64,000 nucleotides of DNA from Amycolatopsis sp. 195334CR (GTDB lineage Bacteria; Actinomycetota; Actinomycetes; Mycobacteriales; Pseudonocardiaceae). The stretch lies in assembly GCF_017309385.1 (NCBI RefSeq), contig NZ_JAFJMJ010000002.1:2294001-2358000 (forward strand), in the 5' to 3' direction. Within the stretch, counting starts at the first letter, position 1, and every line of letters starts with the position of its first letter. Below, in pieces: positions 49,612-57,994 of the stretch. A program made the position numbers and the translations under genes. The notes beneath the pieces were generated by a model. That model searched no databases, was not told where the DNA came from, and was given only the letters and a program-made list of their open reading frames with translations.

Positions 49612-49632
49612 GCTGTCTCAGTTTGAGACAGC
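49612..49632. promoter_or_regulatory. Perfect 9-bp inverted repeat upstream of the acetoin-reductase-like gene
   Basis: GCTGTCTCA-GTT-TGAGACAGC (49612-49632) covers the stop codon of the XRE-cupin gene and lies about 72 bp before the SDR start. With a 3-nt centre and no following T tract it looks more like an operator than a terminator. Possible binding partner is the XRE-cupin protein. Confidence 0.5.
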
Positions 49633-50190
49633 CCCGCGCGGGCGCATGATCAACGCGGCCACGAAGTACCGGCAGGTCACCGCGCCGCGGTTGGCGTAAC
49701 CGTGCGGCGTGTCCGCGGCCAGGTACAGCGAATCCCCGGCGGCCAGTTCCACCTCGCGGTCCCCGACGGACATCGTCAGCGCGCCTTCGGTGACCGCGAT
49801 GAACTCGTGCGACCCGGCGGCCCACGGCCCGTAGGTGCCCGGTTCACAACCCGGGGGGAGGGTGACCGCGATCCACTCGAAGTTGACCCCCGGCACCACC
49901 GGCGTCAAGATCGTCCGGCTCCAGCCGCCGGGCTCGAGCACGTGGTCCTGCTCGGCGGCCCGGCGCAGCACCACCCGCTGCGCCTCGGGGTCCTCGATCA
50001 GCCGGGTCAGCCGCACGCCCAACCCGGTGGCGATGCGGTCGAGCACCACCACGGTGGACGCCTTCTCCCCACGCTCCACAGAGGACAGCATGCTCGCGCT
50101 GACCGACGACCGGTCGGCCAGCGCCTGCAGGGTCATGCCGCGTTCCGCCCGCAACAGCTGAACACGCTTGCCCAAGGCGACGAGATCCAT
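49618..50190 (-). CDS. XRE-family regulator with C-terminal cupin domain
   Basis: A 190-aa regulator. Residues 1-65 are an XRE helix-turn-helix (LGKRVQLLRAERGMTLQALADRSSVSASMLSSVERGEKAST); residues ~85-185 are a cupin barrel (GSHEFIAVTEGALTMSVG; LAAGDSLYLAADTPHGYAN) that probably binds a small ligand or metal. It precedes the SDR/ABM operon on the same strand and is a likely regulator of it. The ATG at 50190 lies only 4 nt after a TATAGC -10-like element, so its mRNA may be leaderless. Confidence 0.9.
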   Translation of the reverse strand: MDLVALGKRVQLLRAERGMTLQALADRSSVSASMLSSVERGEKASTVVVLDRIATGLGVRLTRLIEDPEAQRVVLRRAAEQDHVLEPGGWSRTILTPVVPGVNFEWIAVTLPPGCEPGTYGPWAAGSHEFIAVTEGALTMSVGDREVELAAGDSLYLAADTPHGYANRGAVTCRYFVAALIMRPRGAVSN

Positions 50191-50193
50191 CTA

Positions 50194-50223
50194 CGCTATA
50201 GTAATGAACTCGTCCGCTATAGT
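50194..50223. promoter_or_regulatory. Two CGCTATAGT direct repeats 21 bp apart between divergent starts
   Basis: CGCTATAGT occurs at 50194-50202 and 50215-50223, so the self-complementary CTATAG cores are two helical turns apart. They lie between the XRE-cupin and acetyltransferase starts and contain -10-like TATAGT/TATAGC. This suggests overlapping divergent promoters with a protein bound to one DNA face. Confidence 0.5.
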
Positions 50224-50728
50224 GAAGAGCCTGCGGGTGGCGACCCGCGAAGACCTTCCGGCGATCGCCGAGATCTACGCGCACTACGTGCGGACCAGCG
50301 TGGCCACGTTCGAGCTGACCCCGCCCGACGCCGCCGAGTGGGAACGCCGCTTCGCCGCGGTGACCGAGGCGGGACTGCCGTTCCTGGTGGCCGAATCCGA
50401 TGGTGCCGTGGCCGGGTACGCCTACTGCGTGCAGTGGAAACCCCGGCCCGCCTACAAACACGCCGTGGAGAACTCGATCTACCTCGCCCCGGACGCGGCG
50501 GGCCGCGGCTTCGGCGGCGCCCTGCTCGACGAACTGCTGGCCCGCTGCGCCCAGGCAGGGATCCGCGAGGTGATCGCGGTCATCGCCGACTCCGGGGACC
50601 CGGCCTCGGCGGAACTGCACCGGCGCCGGGGCTTCACCGAGGTGGGCCGGCTTCGCCGGGTCGGCTTCAAGCACGGGCGCTGGCTGGACACGGCGTTGTG
50701 GCAGTGCAGCCTGACCCCGCCGAGTTGA
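50222..50728 (+). CDS. GNAT acetyltransferase (phosphinothricin-acetyltransferase-like)
   Basis: A 168-aa acetyltransferase if started at GTG 50222 (ATG 50204 adds six residues; GTG 50237 is also possible). The Pat/Bar pattern is clear: REDLPAIAEIYAHYVRTSVATFE, GYAYCVQWKPRPAYKHAVENSIYL, AAGRGFGGALLDELL, SGDPASAELHRRRGFTEVG and VGFKHGRWLDTALWQ. Relatives N-acetylate phosphinothricin or methionine sulfoximine. The start is uncertain because the direct repeats and -10-like boxes overlap the 5' end. Confidence 0.88.
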   Translation: MKSLRVATREDLPAIAEIYAHYVRTSVATFELTPPDAAEWERRFAAVTEAGLPFLVAESDGAVAGYAYCVQWKPRPAYKHAVENSIYLAPDAAGRGFGGALLDELLARCAQAGIREVIAVIADSGDPASAELHRRRGFTEVGRLRRVGFKHGRWLDTALWQCSLTPPS

Positions 50729-50739
50729 CTCGGAACGGG

Positions 50740-51159
50740 CTACCGGAGCTTGGCGCGGAACCAGTCCGGCAGGTTCTGCTCGGAGCGGTAAAACCGTTCC
50801 TGCTCCAGCACGTACTGATCGGCGGCCGGGGGCACCCCGAAGGCGGGCTCGTTGTCCCGGTCGAACTTCGCGTGGAAGGTCGCGGGCGGATCGATCACCA
50901 GCCTGAGCGAGAACCAGGTCCCGAGTCCCTCGGCGTACATTCCCTTGCGCAGCCTGGACAGCGGCTGGGAAACCTCCTTCGGGGCCCGGACCTGCTGGAC
51001 CGAGCCGTCGCCCAGCCGGGCCGCGAAAGCCGGGCTCGCCTGGCGGCCGAGCACCAGGAAGTCGAAGATCAGCCGCTGCCAGCCCGCGGGGGCGGCCGCC
51101 GTCAGCGTCTTCGTGATCTCACCGAGCAGTTCGTTCTGCTCGATCGGGTTCAGCGTCAT
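50740..51159 (-). CDS. Small protein homologous to the N-terminal repeats of the TNT-domain protein
   Basis: A 139-aa protein with no named family that I can assign. It shares AAPAGWQRL, SRLRKGMYAEGLGTWFSL, IDPPATFHAKFD and RDNEPAF with the duplicated domain of the TNT protein at 12972-14357 (compare LARLRAAMYRAGRGTWNEV and WDDEPAWD). Such stand-alone copies may be immunity-like proteins or general binding modules. It lies 27 nt upstream of no partner toxin; the next gene on the strand is the ABC exporter ATPase, which precedes it in transcription. Confidence 0.7.
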   Translation of the reverse strand: MTLNPIEQNELLGEITKTLTAAAPAGWQRLIFDFLVLGRQASPAFAARLGDGSVQQVRAPKEVSQPLSRLRKGMYAEGLGTWFSLRLVIDPPATFHAKFDRDNEPAFGVPPAADQYVLEQERFYRSEQNLPDWFRAKLR

Positions 51160-51186
51160 GCGTTGGGGCTCTCTCCAGTTCGCCGG

Positions 51187-51846
51187 TCAGTCCAGTGCGG
51201 CGGTGAGCACGCCGTCGAGCAGCCGCACGCGGCGGTCGGCGATCTCGTGCACCCGGTCGTCGTGCGTTGCGGCGATGACCGCGGCGCCTTCGGCCGCGCA
51301 CTCGCGCAACAGCCGCAGCACCGGTTGGATGCTCGCCCCGTCGAGGTGCGCGGTCGGCTCGTCGGTCAGCAGCACCTTCGGCCGCCCGCTGACCGCGCGG
51401 GCCAGCGCCACCCGCTGCTGCTGCCCGAACGACACCTCGGTCGGGTAGCGCTCGGCCAGCTGCTCCACGCCCAACGCGGTGAGCAGCTCGGTCACCCTGG
51501 CCGTGATGTCCTCACCGGTCGGCCGCAACCGCAGCGGCAGTGCCACGTTCTCCGCCACGGTCAGCTCGTTCGCCAGGCCCAGCGCCTGCGGCAGCACCGC
51601 GCAGGTGTGCCACGGCGGCGCGTCGCTGATCGGCATCCCGTCCAGGTACACCGAACCGGCGTCGGGGGAGTCGAACCCGCCGAGCAGGGCCAGCAGCGCG
51701 CTCTTGCCGGATCCCGACCGGCCCGAGACCGTGGTCAGCTCCCCGGCGTGCACCTGCAGTTCCAGCCCGCGCAGCACCTCGACGTCCCCGCTGGGGTGGG
51801 CGAACCGCCGGTGCAGGCCCACCGCGCGCAGTGCGGGTTCGGTCAT
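51187..51846 (-). CDS. ABC transporter ATPase (LolD/MacB type), second
   Basis: A 219-aa ATPase with Walker A GRSGSGKSALL, signature VSFGQQQRVALARAV (usual LSGGQ altered to VSFGQ) and Walker B KVLLTDEPTAHLD. Its ATG overlaps the stop of the previous ATPase (ATGA). With the other ATPase and the FtsX-like permease it forms a MacB/LolCDE-like efflux or extrusion system. Two different ATPases with one long permease is common in actinomycetes. Confidence 0.9.
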   Translation of the reverse strand: MTEPALRAVGLHRRFAHPSGDVEVLRGLELQVHAGELTTVSGRSGSGKSALLALLGGFDSPDAGSVYLDGMPISDAPPWHTCAVLPQALGLANELTVAENVALPLRLRPTGEDITARVTELLTALGVEQLAERYPTEVSFGQQQRVALARAVSGRPKVLLTDEPTAHLDGASIQPVLRLLRECAAEGAAVIAATHDDRVHEIADRRVRLLDGVLTAALD

Positions 51847-52538
51847 GCCGCCCGTCCTCTCCGGTCCTCGACCCCGGCCACCCTGCCCTCGGCCAGCCAC
51901 ACCACGCGCGAGCCCAGCGCGATCAGCCGGTCGTCGTGCGAGGCGGCCACCACGGTGAACTCGTCGGCCACCAGGTCGGCGATGGTTTCCAGGACCAGGT
52001 CCGCCGACGCGTCGTCCAGCTGCGAGGTCGGCTCGTCGGCCAGGATCACCGCCGCGCCACGGGCCAGCGCGCAGCCGAAGGCCAGCCGCTGCTGCTGCCC
52101 GCCCGACAACGCGGTGAGCTGCCAGTCCGCGGTGTGCGCGAGCCCGAGCCGCGCCAGGATCGCGGGTGCGTCGCAGGTGCGACGCGCCGACCGCGCCGCC
52201 GCGTACAGGTTGTCCTCGATGGACAGATACTCCAGCAGGTTGTCCAGCGGCTGCTGGAAAACCATGCCGAGGTGGTCCCGGCGCAGCAACCGGCGGGCGC
52301 GGTGACCCAGTTCCGTGGTGTCGGTGGCGTCGAACCGCACCACCCCGCGCGAGGGCCGGTCGACCTGGCCGAGCACCCGCAGCAGCGTGGACTTGCCCGA
52401 GCCCGACGGCCCGGCGAGCACGGTCAGCCCCCGCGAGGGCACGGTGAACGCGGCGTCGTGCACGGCGGTCACCAGACCGGCCGGCGTCGGGTAGTCCACC
52501 CCCACGCCGGTGAGCTGGAACATCGGGACGTCAGGCAC
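51843..52538 (-). CDS. ABC transporter ATPase (LolD/MacB type), first
   Basis: A 231-aa ATPase: Walker A GPSGSGKSTLLRVLG, Q-loop MVFQQPLDNLLEY, signature LSGGQQQRLAFGCAL and Walker B VILADEPTSQLDD. The GTG at 52538 overlaps the permease stop and has GGAG upstream; the ATG at 52523 is an alternative giving 226 aa. It energises the FtsX-like permease together with the next ATPase. Being canonical while its partner has a changed signature suggests one consensus and one degenerate ATP site. Confidence 0.9.
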   Translation of the reverse strand: MPDVPMFQLTGVGVDYPTPAGLVTAVHDAAFTVPSRGLTVLAGPSGSGKSTLLRVLGQVDRPSRGVVRFDATDTTELGHRARRLLRRDHLGMVFQQPLDNLLEYLSIEDNLYAAARSARRTCDAPAILARLGLAHTADWQLTALSGGQQQRLAFGCALARGAAVILADEPTSQLDDASADLVLETIADLVADEFTVVAASHDDRLIALGSRVVWLAEGRVAGVEDRRGRAA

Positions 52539-55119
52539 GCAGCAACTCCGCGGTCCGGGCGGTGCGCACCGAGCGCACCGCGATCCAGCCTGCCATGGCC
52601 ACCACCAGCAACGCCGCGGCGACCGCACCGAGCACGAACCACGTCGGATCGGGCGGGGCCGAGCGCGGCGCCAGCCAGCGCGCCGGGTCGAACCGGGGCG
52701 CCGAGATCGCCGCCACGGCCACCCCGCAGGCCACCCCGGTCACCACCGCCATCCCGGCCAGCGCGCCGTGCTCGATCAGGTGGCTGCGCAGCAGCGCGCG
52801 CGGGCGCATGCCCATGCGCAGCACCAGCGCGCCGGCCAGCGCGTTCTGCCGCCGCCGGACCTCGACCGCGACCAGCAACGCCAGCACGGCGACCACGCCC
52901 AGCACCCCGCCGAGCACGATCACGAAGCTGAAGGTCCACTCGACCAGCAGGAACGGCAGCGCGTCGAGCGCGGTCTGGCGGCTGACCTCGTTGGGGTGGG
53001 CCAGATCCGCCGCGGCCAGCGCCCCGGTCAGCCCGGCCAGCGGCAACTCCGAGAGCACCGTCCACTTCGGAACGCCGGTGAGCTGCTGCGGGGACAGCGA
53101 AGCCCGCGAGATCACGTACCCCGGCTTGCCGCCGATGATCGGGAACATGGCCAGATCCGCGACCGGCACGGCGTTGCCGAGGTTGGGCAGCACCGCGCTC
53201 TGCGAGGGCCGGTGCCCGACCCGCAGCGCGGGCACCCCGTCCGGGCCCGCCGGGCCGAGCCGGTCCAGCAGTGCCGGGTCGAAGTCGCCGAGCCAGGCCG
53301 ATTCGGCGAAGGTGGCCGGGTCCACCACGAGCACCACGCTGCCGGTGCCGGTCAGCTCGCCGACCACGGTGCTGTTGCCGCGCAACGCCTCCGGCAACGG
53401 CACTTCGCCGGTGCCGATCGGGGATTCGGTGTCGGCGCGGGAGTTCGCGCCGACGAACAACCCGGACTTGGTCTCCAGCGCGTTCCGCTGGCCGTTGGCG
53501 ATGCCGTTGCCCGCGGCCAGCGTGCCCAGCGCGAGCACACCGATCACCAGCACCCCGGTCACCGGGGCGCGGGCCCCGGCCAGCCGCCGGATCGCCAGTT
53601 GCAGCGCCGGACGCGACCAGAACCGCGCGCGGTGCGACGCCGCGAGCAGCAGCCAACCCAGCCGCGCGGCCACCAGCCCGGCGGTGAGCACCACAAAAAC
53701 CGGGTAGGTCAGCGCGAGCGGGTCGATCGGCGGCACCGGATCGGTGGCCTGCAGCGGCGGCCGCTCGACCAGCCGCAGCCAGCCGACCAGCGCCAGCGCG
53801 GCGGCCCCCAGCTCCCACGGCAGCCAGAACAGCACCTGCCGCATCCGCCCACCGCTGACCCGGCCGAGCTGGAACTCCCGGTGCACCCGCACCGCGACCA
53901 CCCCGGCGAGCAGCAGGACCGACAACGCCAGCACCCCGGCCGCGGCGGCGACCGACAGCAGTTTCGCCGGCGCGCTCGCCGCACCCGGCGGCCCGTAGAC
54001 CCCGAGCATGAGGTGTGCCAGGCCGGTACCGGCGGCCCCGCCCAGCAGCAGCGCGACGCCCAGTTCCGCCACCGCGAGCCCGCCCAGCGCCAGCGGTCCG
54101 GCCCCGCGCGTGACGTGCAGCCGGACGTGCCGGTAGCGGCGCTGGTACCACTGCAGGCCGACGGTGCCGATGCCGCCGAGTCCGACCAGCACGCTCAACG
54201 CGGCCAGCGGCAGGATCGAGTCACGCACGTTCTCCTGCGCCAGCCGCGCGATCTCGGTCGAGATCGCGAACGGCGCCCCGGCGTCGAGCCGGGTACCCGG
54301 GCCCAGATCGGCGCGGACCGCGGCGACCAGGTCGCTCGCCCGGCGGGTCTGGTCCTCGGCTTCGGCCACGGTCGCCGGCACGGGCGCGTCGAAGGTGATG
54401 CGCATCGACTCCAGCCCCGGTGCGCCCGCGGCGGCGACGGCCTGGAAGAAGCTCGCGCGATCGGTGGCGAACACGATCGCGCCACCGGCCGGGTCGATCT
54501 TGCGCTGCTGCACCGCCAGCGCCTGCTGGGAGCACCACCAGCGCGGCGCGGGGTTCAGCAGATCCTGGTACACCCCGACGACCGGCGGCATTTCACCACC
54601 GGCCCCCCGCGTGCCGAGGCTCAACCCGGCCTGGGAGAACAGGTCCTTGCCCATCCACATCCCGGGCGCGCGGCTGCCGTCGAAGAGGGTGAGCTGGTCC
54701 AGTCCGCCGTCGGTGTAGCCGAGCCGGGTCTTGTAGTTGGTACCGGCGAACTCGACGTTGTTCAGATCCGGGGTGTACATCGCGACCCGGGGTTCGCCGA
54801 AGCCGTGTGCCGGGGCGTGCCGCCGGACCGCATCGAGCGTCGCGGGCACGGTCTCCGGGGCGATCCCGCGCTGGATGAACGAGGGCCCGTACAGGTCAGG
54901 GCAGGTGGTCTCGGCCTGCGCGGCGACCGTCGCGCCACCGGCCGCCGAAGCGTGCAGGACCGCCGCCCCGGCGAGAAAGCACGACAGCAACGCGGTGACC
55001 CCGGCGACGAGCAGCGTGAGCGGACTCGACAACGCGGCTCGCGGGGCGTTGCGCCAAGGACCGGCCCCGCGGTGCTTCTGAAACGTAGCCGACGTGGCCG
55101 ACCCCCTGCGACTGCGCAT
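52531..55119 (-). CDS. FtsX-like ABC permease (large, two FtsX units)
   Basis: An 862-aa membrane protein. One helix near residues 30-55 (LTLLVAGVTALLSCFLAG) is followed by a ~230-aa extracytoplasmic domain (AAGGATVAAQAETTCPDLY onward), a first group of FtsX helices (LPLAALSVLVGLGGIGTVG; LAVAELGVALLLGGAAG; VLALSVLLLAGVVAV), a second external domain and a C-terminal group (FSFVIVLGGVLGVVAVLALLVAV; WFVLGAVAAALLVVAMAGW). Such permeases use mechanotransmission rather than a classic transport path. Cargo unknown; peptide or lipid extrusion is plausible. Confidence 0.88.
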   Translation of the reverse strand: MRSRRGSATSATFQKHRGAGPWRNAPRAALSSPLTLLVAGVTALLSCFLAGAAVLHASAAGGATVAAQAETTCPDLYGPSFIQRGIAPETVPATLDAVRRHAPAHGFGEPRVAMYTPDLNNVEFAGTNYKTRLGYTDGGLDQLTLFDGSRAPGMWMGKDLFSQAGLSLGTRGAGGEMPPVVGVYQDLLNPAPRWWCSQQALAVQQRKIDPAGGAIVFATDRASFFQAVAAAGAPGLESMRITFDAPVPATVAEAEDQTRRASDLVAAVRADLGPGTRLDAGAPFAISTEIARLAQENVRDSILPLAALSVLVGLGGIGTVGLQWYQRRYRHVRLHVTRGAGPLALGGLAVAELGVALLLGGAAGTGLAHLMLGVYGPPGAASAPAKLLSVAAAAGVLALSVLLLAGVVAVRVHREFQLGRVSGGRMRQVLFWLPWELGAAALALVGWLRLVERPPLQATDPVPPIDPLALTYPVFVVLTAGLVAARLGWLLLAASHRARFWSRPALQLAIRRLAGARAPVTGVLVIGVLALGTLAAGNGIANGQRNALETKSGLFVGANSRADTESPIGTGEVPLPEALRGNSTVVGELTGTGSVVLVVDPATFAESAWLGDFDPALLDRLGPAGPDGVPALRVGHRPSQSAVLPNLGNAVPVADLAMFPIIGGKPGYVISRASLSPQQLTGVPKWTVLSELPLAGLTGALAAADLAHPNEVSRQTALDALPFLLVEWTFSFVIVLGGVLGVVAVLALLVAVEVRRRQNALAGALVLRMGMRPRALLRSHLIEHGALAGMAVVTGVACGVAVAAISAPRFDPARWLAPRSAPPDPTWFVLGAVAAALLVVAMAGWIAVRSVRTARTAELLRA

Positions 55120-55130
55120 GGAACCGCACG

Positions 55131-56003
55131 TTACCGCGCGGCGTCAGGAGAATTCCCCGAGTTGACCACTTTCGCCGAGTTCGTGACAAAGGTGTGCAGT
55201 GCGCTGAGTACCGCCGCGATCGCGGGGCGTGCCCGGGAACCCTGCCGCAGCACCGCGTCGATCCGGCGGTACCGGTCCAGCGGGGTGCACGGCACGTCGG
55301 TGCCCACGAGCGCGAGACCGGGCAGGATCGCCGCGCCCGCACCACGGGCGAGCAGCGCGGCGATCATCGGCAGCCCGTCGAACTCCCAGCGCACCGCCGG
55401 TTCGATGCCCAGTTCCCGCAACAGCCGGTCGGTGCCGGGACGCGACGGCTGCCCCGGCGGTGCGCACAACCAGGTCCCGCCGCCGGGATCACCGGCCAGG
55501 TAGAGCGGGTCGCGGTGCAGTACCTCGCGGTGCAGGCCGGGTTCGGCGGGCACGTGGTCCAGCCAGTCGTCGACCACCGCGATGTCGGTCTCGCGGGTGC
55601 GCAGGCGCCGCAGCGACTCGTCCGGGCTGTGCTGGTGCAGCACCAGTTCGAGGTCGGGATGCGCGCGGCTGACCTCGATCAGCGCGCCCGCCCACGCCGC
55701 GGCCGCGGTCGGGATGGTGCTGACCACGACCCGGCCCCGCACGCTCGTCCCGGCGAGATCGGCTTCCGCGGCCTCGGCGGCGTCGAGGATGACCGCCGCG
55801 TGCGCGGCCAGCGCGTGCCCGGCTTCGGTGAGCGTGGCGCTGCGGGCGGTGCGCTCCAGCAGCGTCCGGCCGACCTCGCGTTCGAGCACGGTCAACTGCT
55901 GCGACACCGCCGACGCCGAATACCCGCTCGCCGCCGCCGTGGCGGCGATCGTGCCGTGCACGGCGAACTGGTGCAGGAGCGCGAGGCGACGGAGTTCGAG
56001 CAT
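55131..56003 (-). CDS. LysR-family transcriptional regulator
   Basis: A 290-aa LysR-type regulator with N-terminal HTH (LRRLALLHQFAVHGTIAATAAASGYSASAVSQQL) and effector domain. The ATG at 56003 is preferred to the GTG at 56006. It is divergent from the aminotransferase gene with about 70 bp between starts, the classic layout in which LysR controls its neighbour. It also lies just upstream of the FtsX permease on the same strand (11 nt between genes). Confidence 0.9.
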   Translation of the reverse strand: MLELRRLALLHQFAVHGTIAATAAASGYSASAVSQQLTVLEREVGRTLLERTARSATLTEAGHALAAHAAVILDAAEAAEADLAGTSVRGRVVVSTIPTAAAAWAGALIEVSRAHPDLELVLHQHSPDESLRRLRTRETDIAVVDDWLDHVPAEPGLHREVLHRDPLYLAGDPGGGTWLCAPPGQPSRPGTDRLLRELGIEPAVRWEFDGLPMIAALLARGAGAAILPGLALVGTDVPCTPLDRYRRIDAVLRQGSRARPAIAAVLSALHTFVTNSAKVVNSGNSPDAAR

Positions 56004-56073
56004 CACAGAAGCTTACGCTCACCCCCACTGAGTCCCGCTGTACATGACGCTCGATCGGCGGGACGGTGGAGGC

Positions 56074-57285
56074 ATGAAGGTCTCGACCGTTTCCCCGACC
56101 CTGGCCGTCAACGAAGAGGTCGCGCGCCGCCGCGCGGCCGGTCTGCCCACCGTCCCGCTCGGCTTCGGCGAAGCCGGGATCCCGGTGCACCCGCTGCTGA
56201 CCACCGCACTCGGTGAGGCCGCGCCCGCGGCGGGCTACGGTCCGCCCGCGGGTATCCCCGAACTCCGCGAAGCCGCCGCCGGGTACTGGACCCGCCGGGG
56301 TGTGCCCGCCGACGCCGGTGACGTGGTCGCCGCACCCGGCAGCAAGGCGCTGCTGTGGGCGGTGCTCGGCGCGGCCGGTGGCGGGGTCGCGCTGCCGAAA
56401 CCGAGCTGGGTCAGCTACGCCGCGCAGGCCGCGCTGCACGGACTGCCGTGCCACCTGGTGCCGGGCGCGGCGGGCGTGCCCGATCCGGACCGGCTCGACG
56501 CGCTCGGCCCCGAACTGGGCACCGTGGTGCTGACCCTGCCCGACAACCCGACCGGCGCGGTCGCCTCACCGGAGGCCGTGCGCGCGGTGTGCGAGATCGC
56601 CGAAAGGCACGACCTGCTGATCCTGTCCGACGAGATCTACCGCGACCTCGTGCACGACGCCGCGACGCCGTTCCTCAGCCCGGCCGAGGTGGCACCGGAG
56701 CGCACGGTGGTGACCACCGGGCTGAGCAAGAACCTGGCGCTGGGCGGCTGGCGGATCGGCGTCGCCCGGTTCCCGTCGCGGTCGCTGCGGGACGCGGTGA
56801 TCGGCATCGGGAGCGAGGTCTGGTCGGCACCGGCGCAGCCCGTGCAGAAGGTCGCCGCGCTGGCCTTCACCGAGCCCGCCGCCCTGCGCGACCGCATCGA
56901 AGCGAGCCGCCGCCTGCACTCGCGGGTCGCTCATGCTGTCGCCCGCATCCTGACCGGCGCCGGCGTGGCGTGCGCGCCACCGCAGGCCGGTTTCTACCTC
57001 TACCCGGACTTCACCGGCTGGGCCGTGCCCGACGACCGCGAACTGGCCGCGCGCCTGCTCGACCTGGGCGTCGCGACCCTGCCCGGCTCGGCGTTCGGTG
57101 ACGACCCCGGCGCGTTGCGGCTGCGGATCGCGACGAGCCTGCTCTACGGCGAGAACGACGAACAACGGCACGCCGCGCTGGCCAGCGACGATCCCGCGAG
57201 CCTGCCGTGGATCACCGCTCAGCTGGATCGCGTCGAAGAAGCCCTAAGCTCGGCCCGTGAACGATTTGGCCCGAGCCTGGGATGA
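56074..57285 (+). CDS. Class I/II pyridoxal-phosphate aminotransferase
   Basis: A 403-aa fold-type I aminotransferase. Visible motifs are GYGPPAGIPELREA, the substrate/phosphate region APGSKALLWAVLG, LPDNPTGAVAS, SDEIYRDL (PLP Asp/Tyr), the Schiff-base Lys in TTGLSKNLALGGWRIG and the C-terminal LRLRIATS with the carboxylate Arg. The amino donor and acceptor cannot be told. The ATG at 56074 starts the conserved core; ATG 56044 is possible. It overlaps the methyltransferase by 29 nt, so the two work in one transcript, probably controlled by the divergent LysR protein. Confidence 0.88.
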   Translation: MKVSTVSPTLAVNEEVARRRAAGLPTVPLGFGEAGIPVHPLLTTALGEAAPAAGYGPPAGIPELREAAAGYWTRRGVPADAGDVVAAPGSKALLWAVLGAAGGGVALPKPSWVSYAAQAALHGLPCHLVPGAAGVPDPDRLDALGPELGTVVLTLPDNPTGAVASPEAVRAVCEIAERHDLLILSDEIYRDLVHDAATPFLSPAEVAPERTVVTTGLSKNLALGGWRIGVARFPSRSLRDAVIGIGSEVWSAPAQPVQKVAALAFTEPAALRDRIEASRRLHSRVAHAVARILTGAGVACAPPQAGFYLYPDFTGWAVPDDRELAARLLDLGVATLPGSAFGDDPGALRLRIATSLLYGENDEQRHAALASDDPASLPWITAQLDRVEEALSSARERFGPSLG

Positions 57286-57994
57286 GGCCGCCGAAGGGTA
57301 CGAAGCCTACTTCGTGCCGCGGTTCGCGCCGTGGGTCCGCACCGCGGTCGACGCGCTCGGGCCGCTGCCCGACGGGCCGATCCTGGTGCCGTGCTGTGGC
57401 ACGCTGCCCGAACTGGACGCGCTGACCGAGCGGTTCCCCGGCCGGGCGGTGGTCGGGCTCGACCTGTCCGCGGGCATGGTGCGCCTGGCTGCCGCCCGTG
57501 CGGCCGGGAACCCACGGGTGAGCGTGGTCGAAGGGGACGCGGTCACGCTCGATCCACAGTGGACGGGACGGTTCGCGGGCGTGGTGTCGGTGTTCGGCCT
57601 GCAACAACTCCCCGAGCCGGAGACCGCGCTCGCCTCGTGGGCGAACGCGCTGCGCCCCGGCGGCAGGCTGTCGGTGGTGTTCTGGCCGGGCACCACCGAA
57701 ACCGACGGCCCGTTCGCGGTGATGCGCGAGGCGCTGAACCCGCACGTACCCCCGTCGGACCGCTCGTGGGAGGAGCGGCTGACGGGGTACACGCGCGACG
57801 AGTACGTCACGCACCCGATGACGCACCCGGACGCCGCGACGCTGTTCGAGTCCTACGTCCGCTCGGGCCCCCTGCGTGCCCTCGCCACAGCGCGCGGGGA
57901 GGAGTTCGTGGCCCAGTTGCGCGAGGACTTCCTGCGCCTGGCGCCCACCGGCGAATGGACCCACCACCCCCGGGCTCGGCTGCTGGTGCGCTAA
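57257..57994 (+). CDS. Class I SAM-dependent methyltransferase
   Basis: A 245-aa methyltransferase of the UbiE-like type. It has [15 protein letters not shown] (motif I, with Cys-Cys), [38 protein letters not shown] and [12 protein letters not shown]. The GTG at 57257 lies inside the aminotransferase gene end. Its 3' end overlaps the PKS gene by 4 nt in convergent orientation. Its substrate is unknown; closeness to the PKS is compatible with tailoring but the opposite strand leaves that open. Confidence 0.85.
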   Translation: MNDLARAWDEAAEGYEAYFVPRFAPWVRTAVDALGPLPDGPILVPCCGTLPELDALTERFPGRAVVGLDLSAGMVRLAAARAAGNPRVSVVEGDAVTLDPQWTGRFAGVVSVFGLQQLPEPETALASWANALRPGGRLSVVFWPGTTETDGPFAVMREALNPHVPPSDRSWEERLTGYTRDEYVTHPMTHPDAATLFESYVRSGPLRALATARGEEFVAQLREDFLRLAPTGEWTHHPRARLLVR

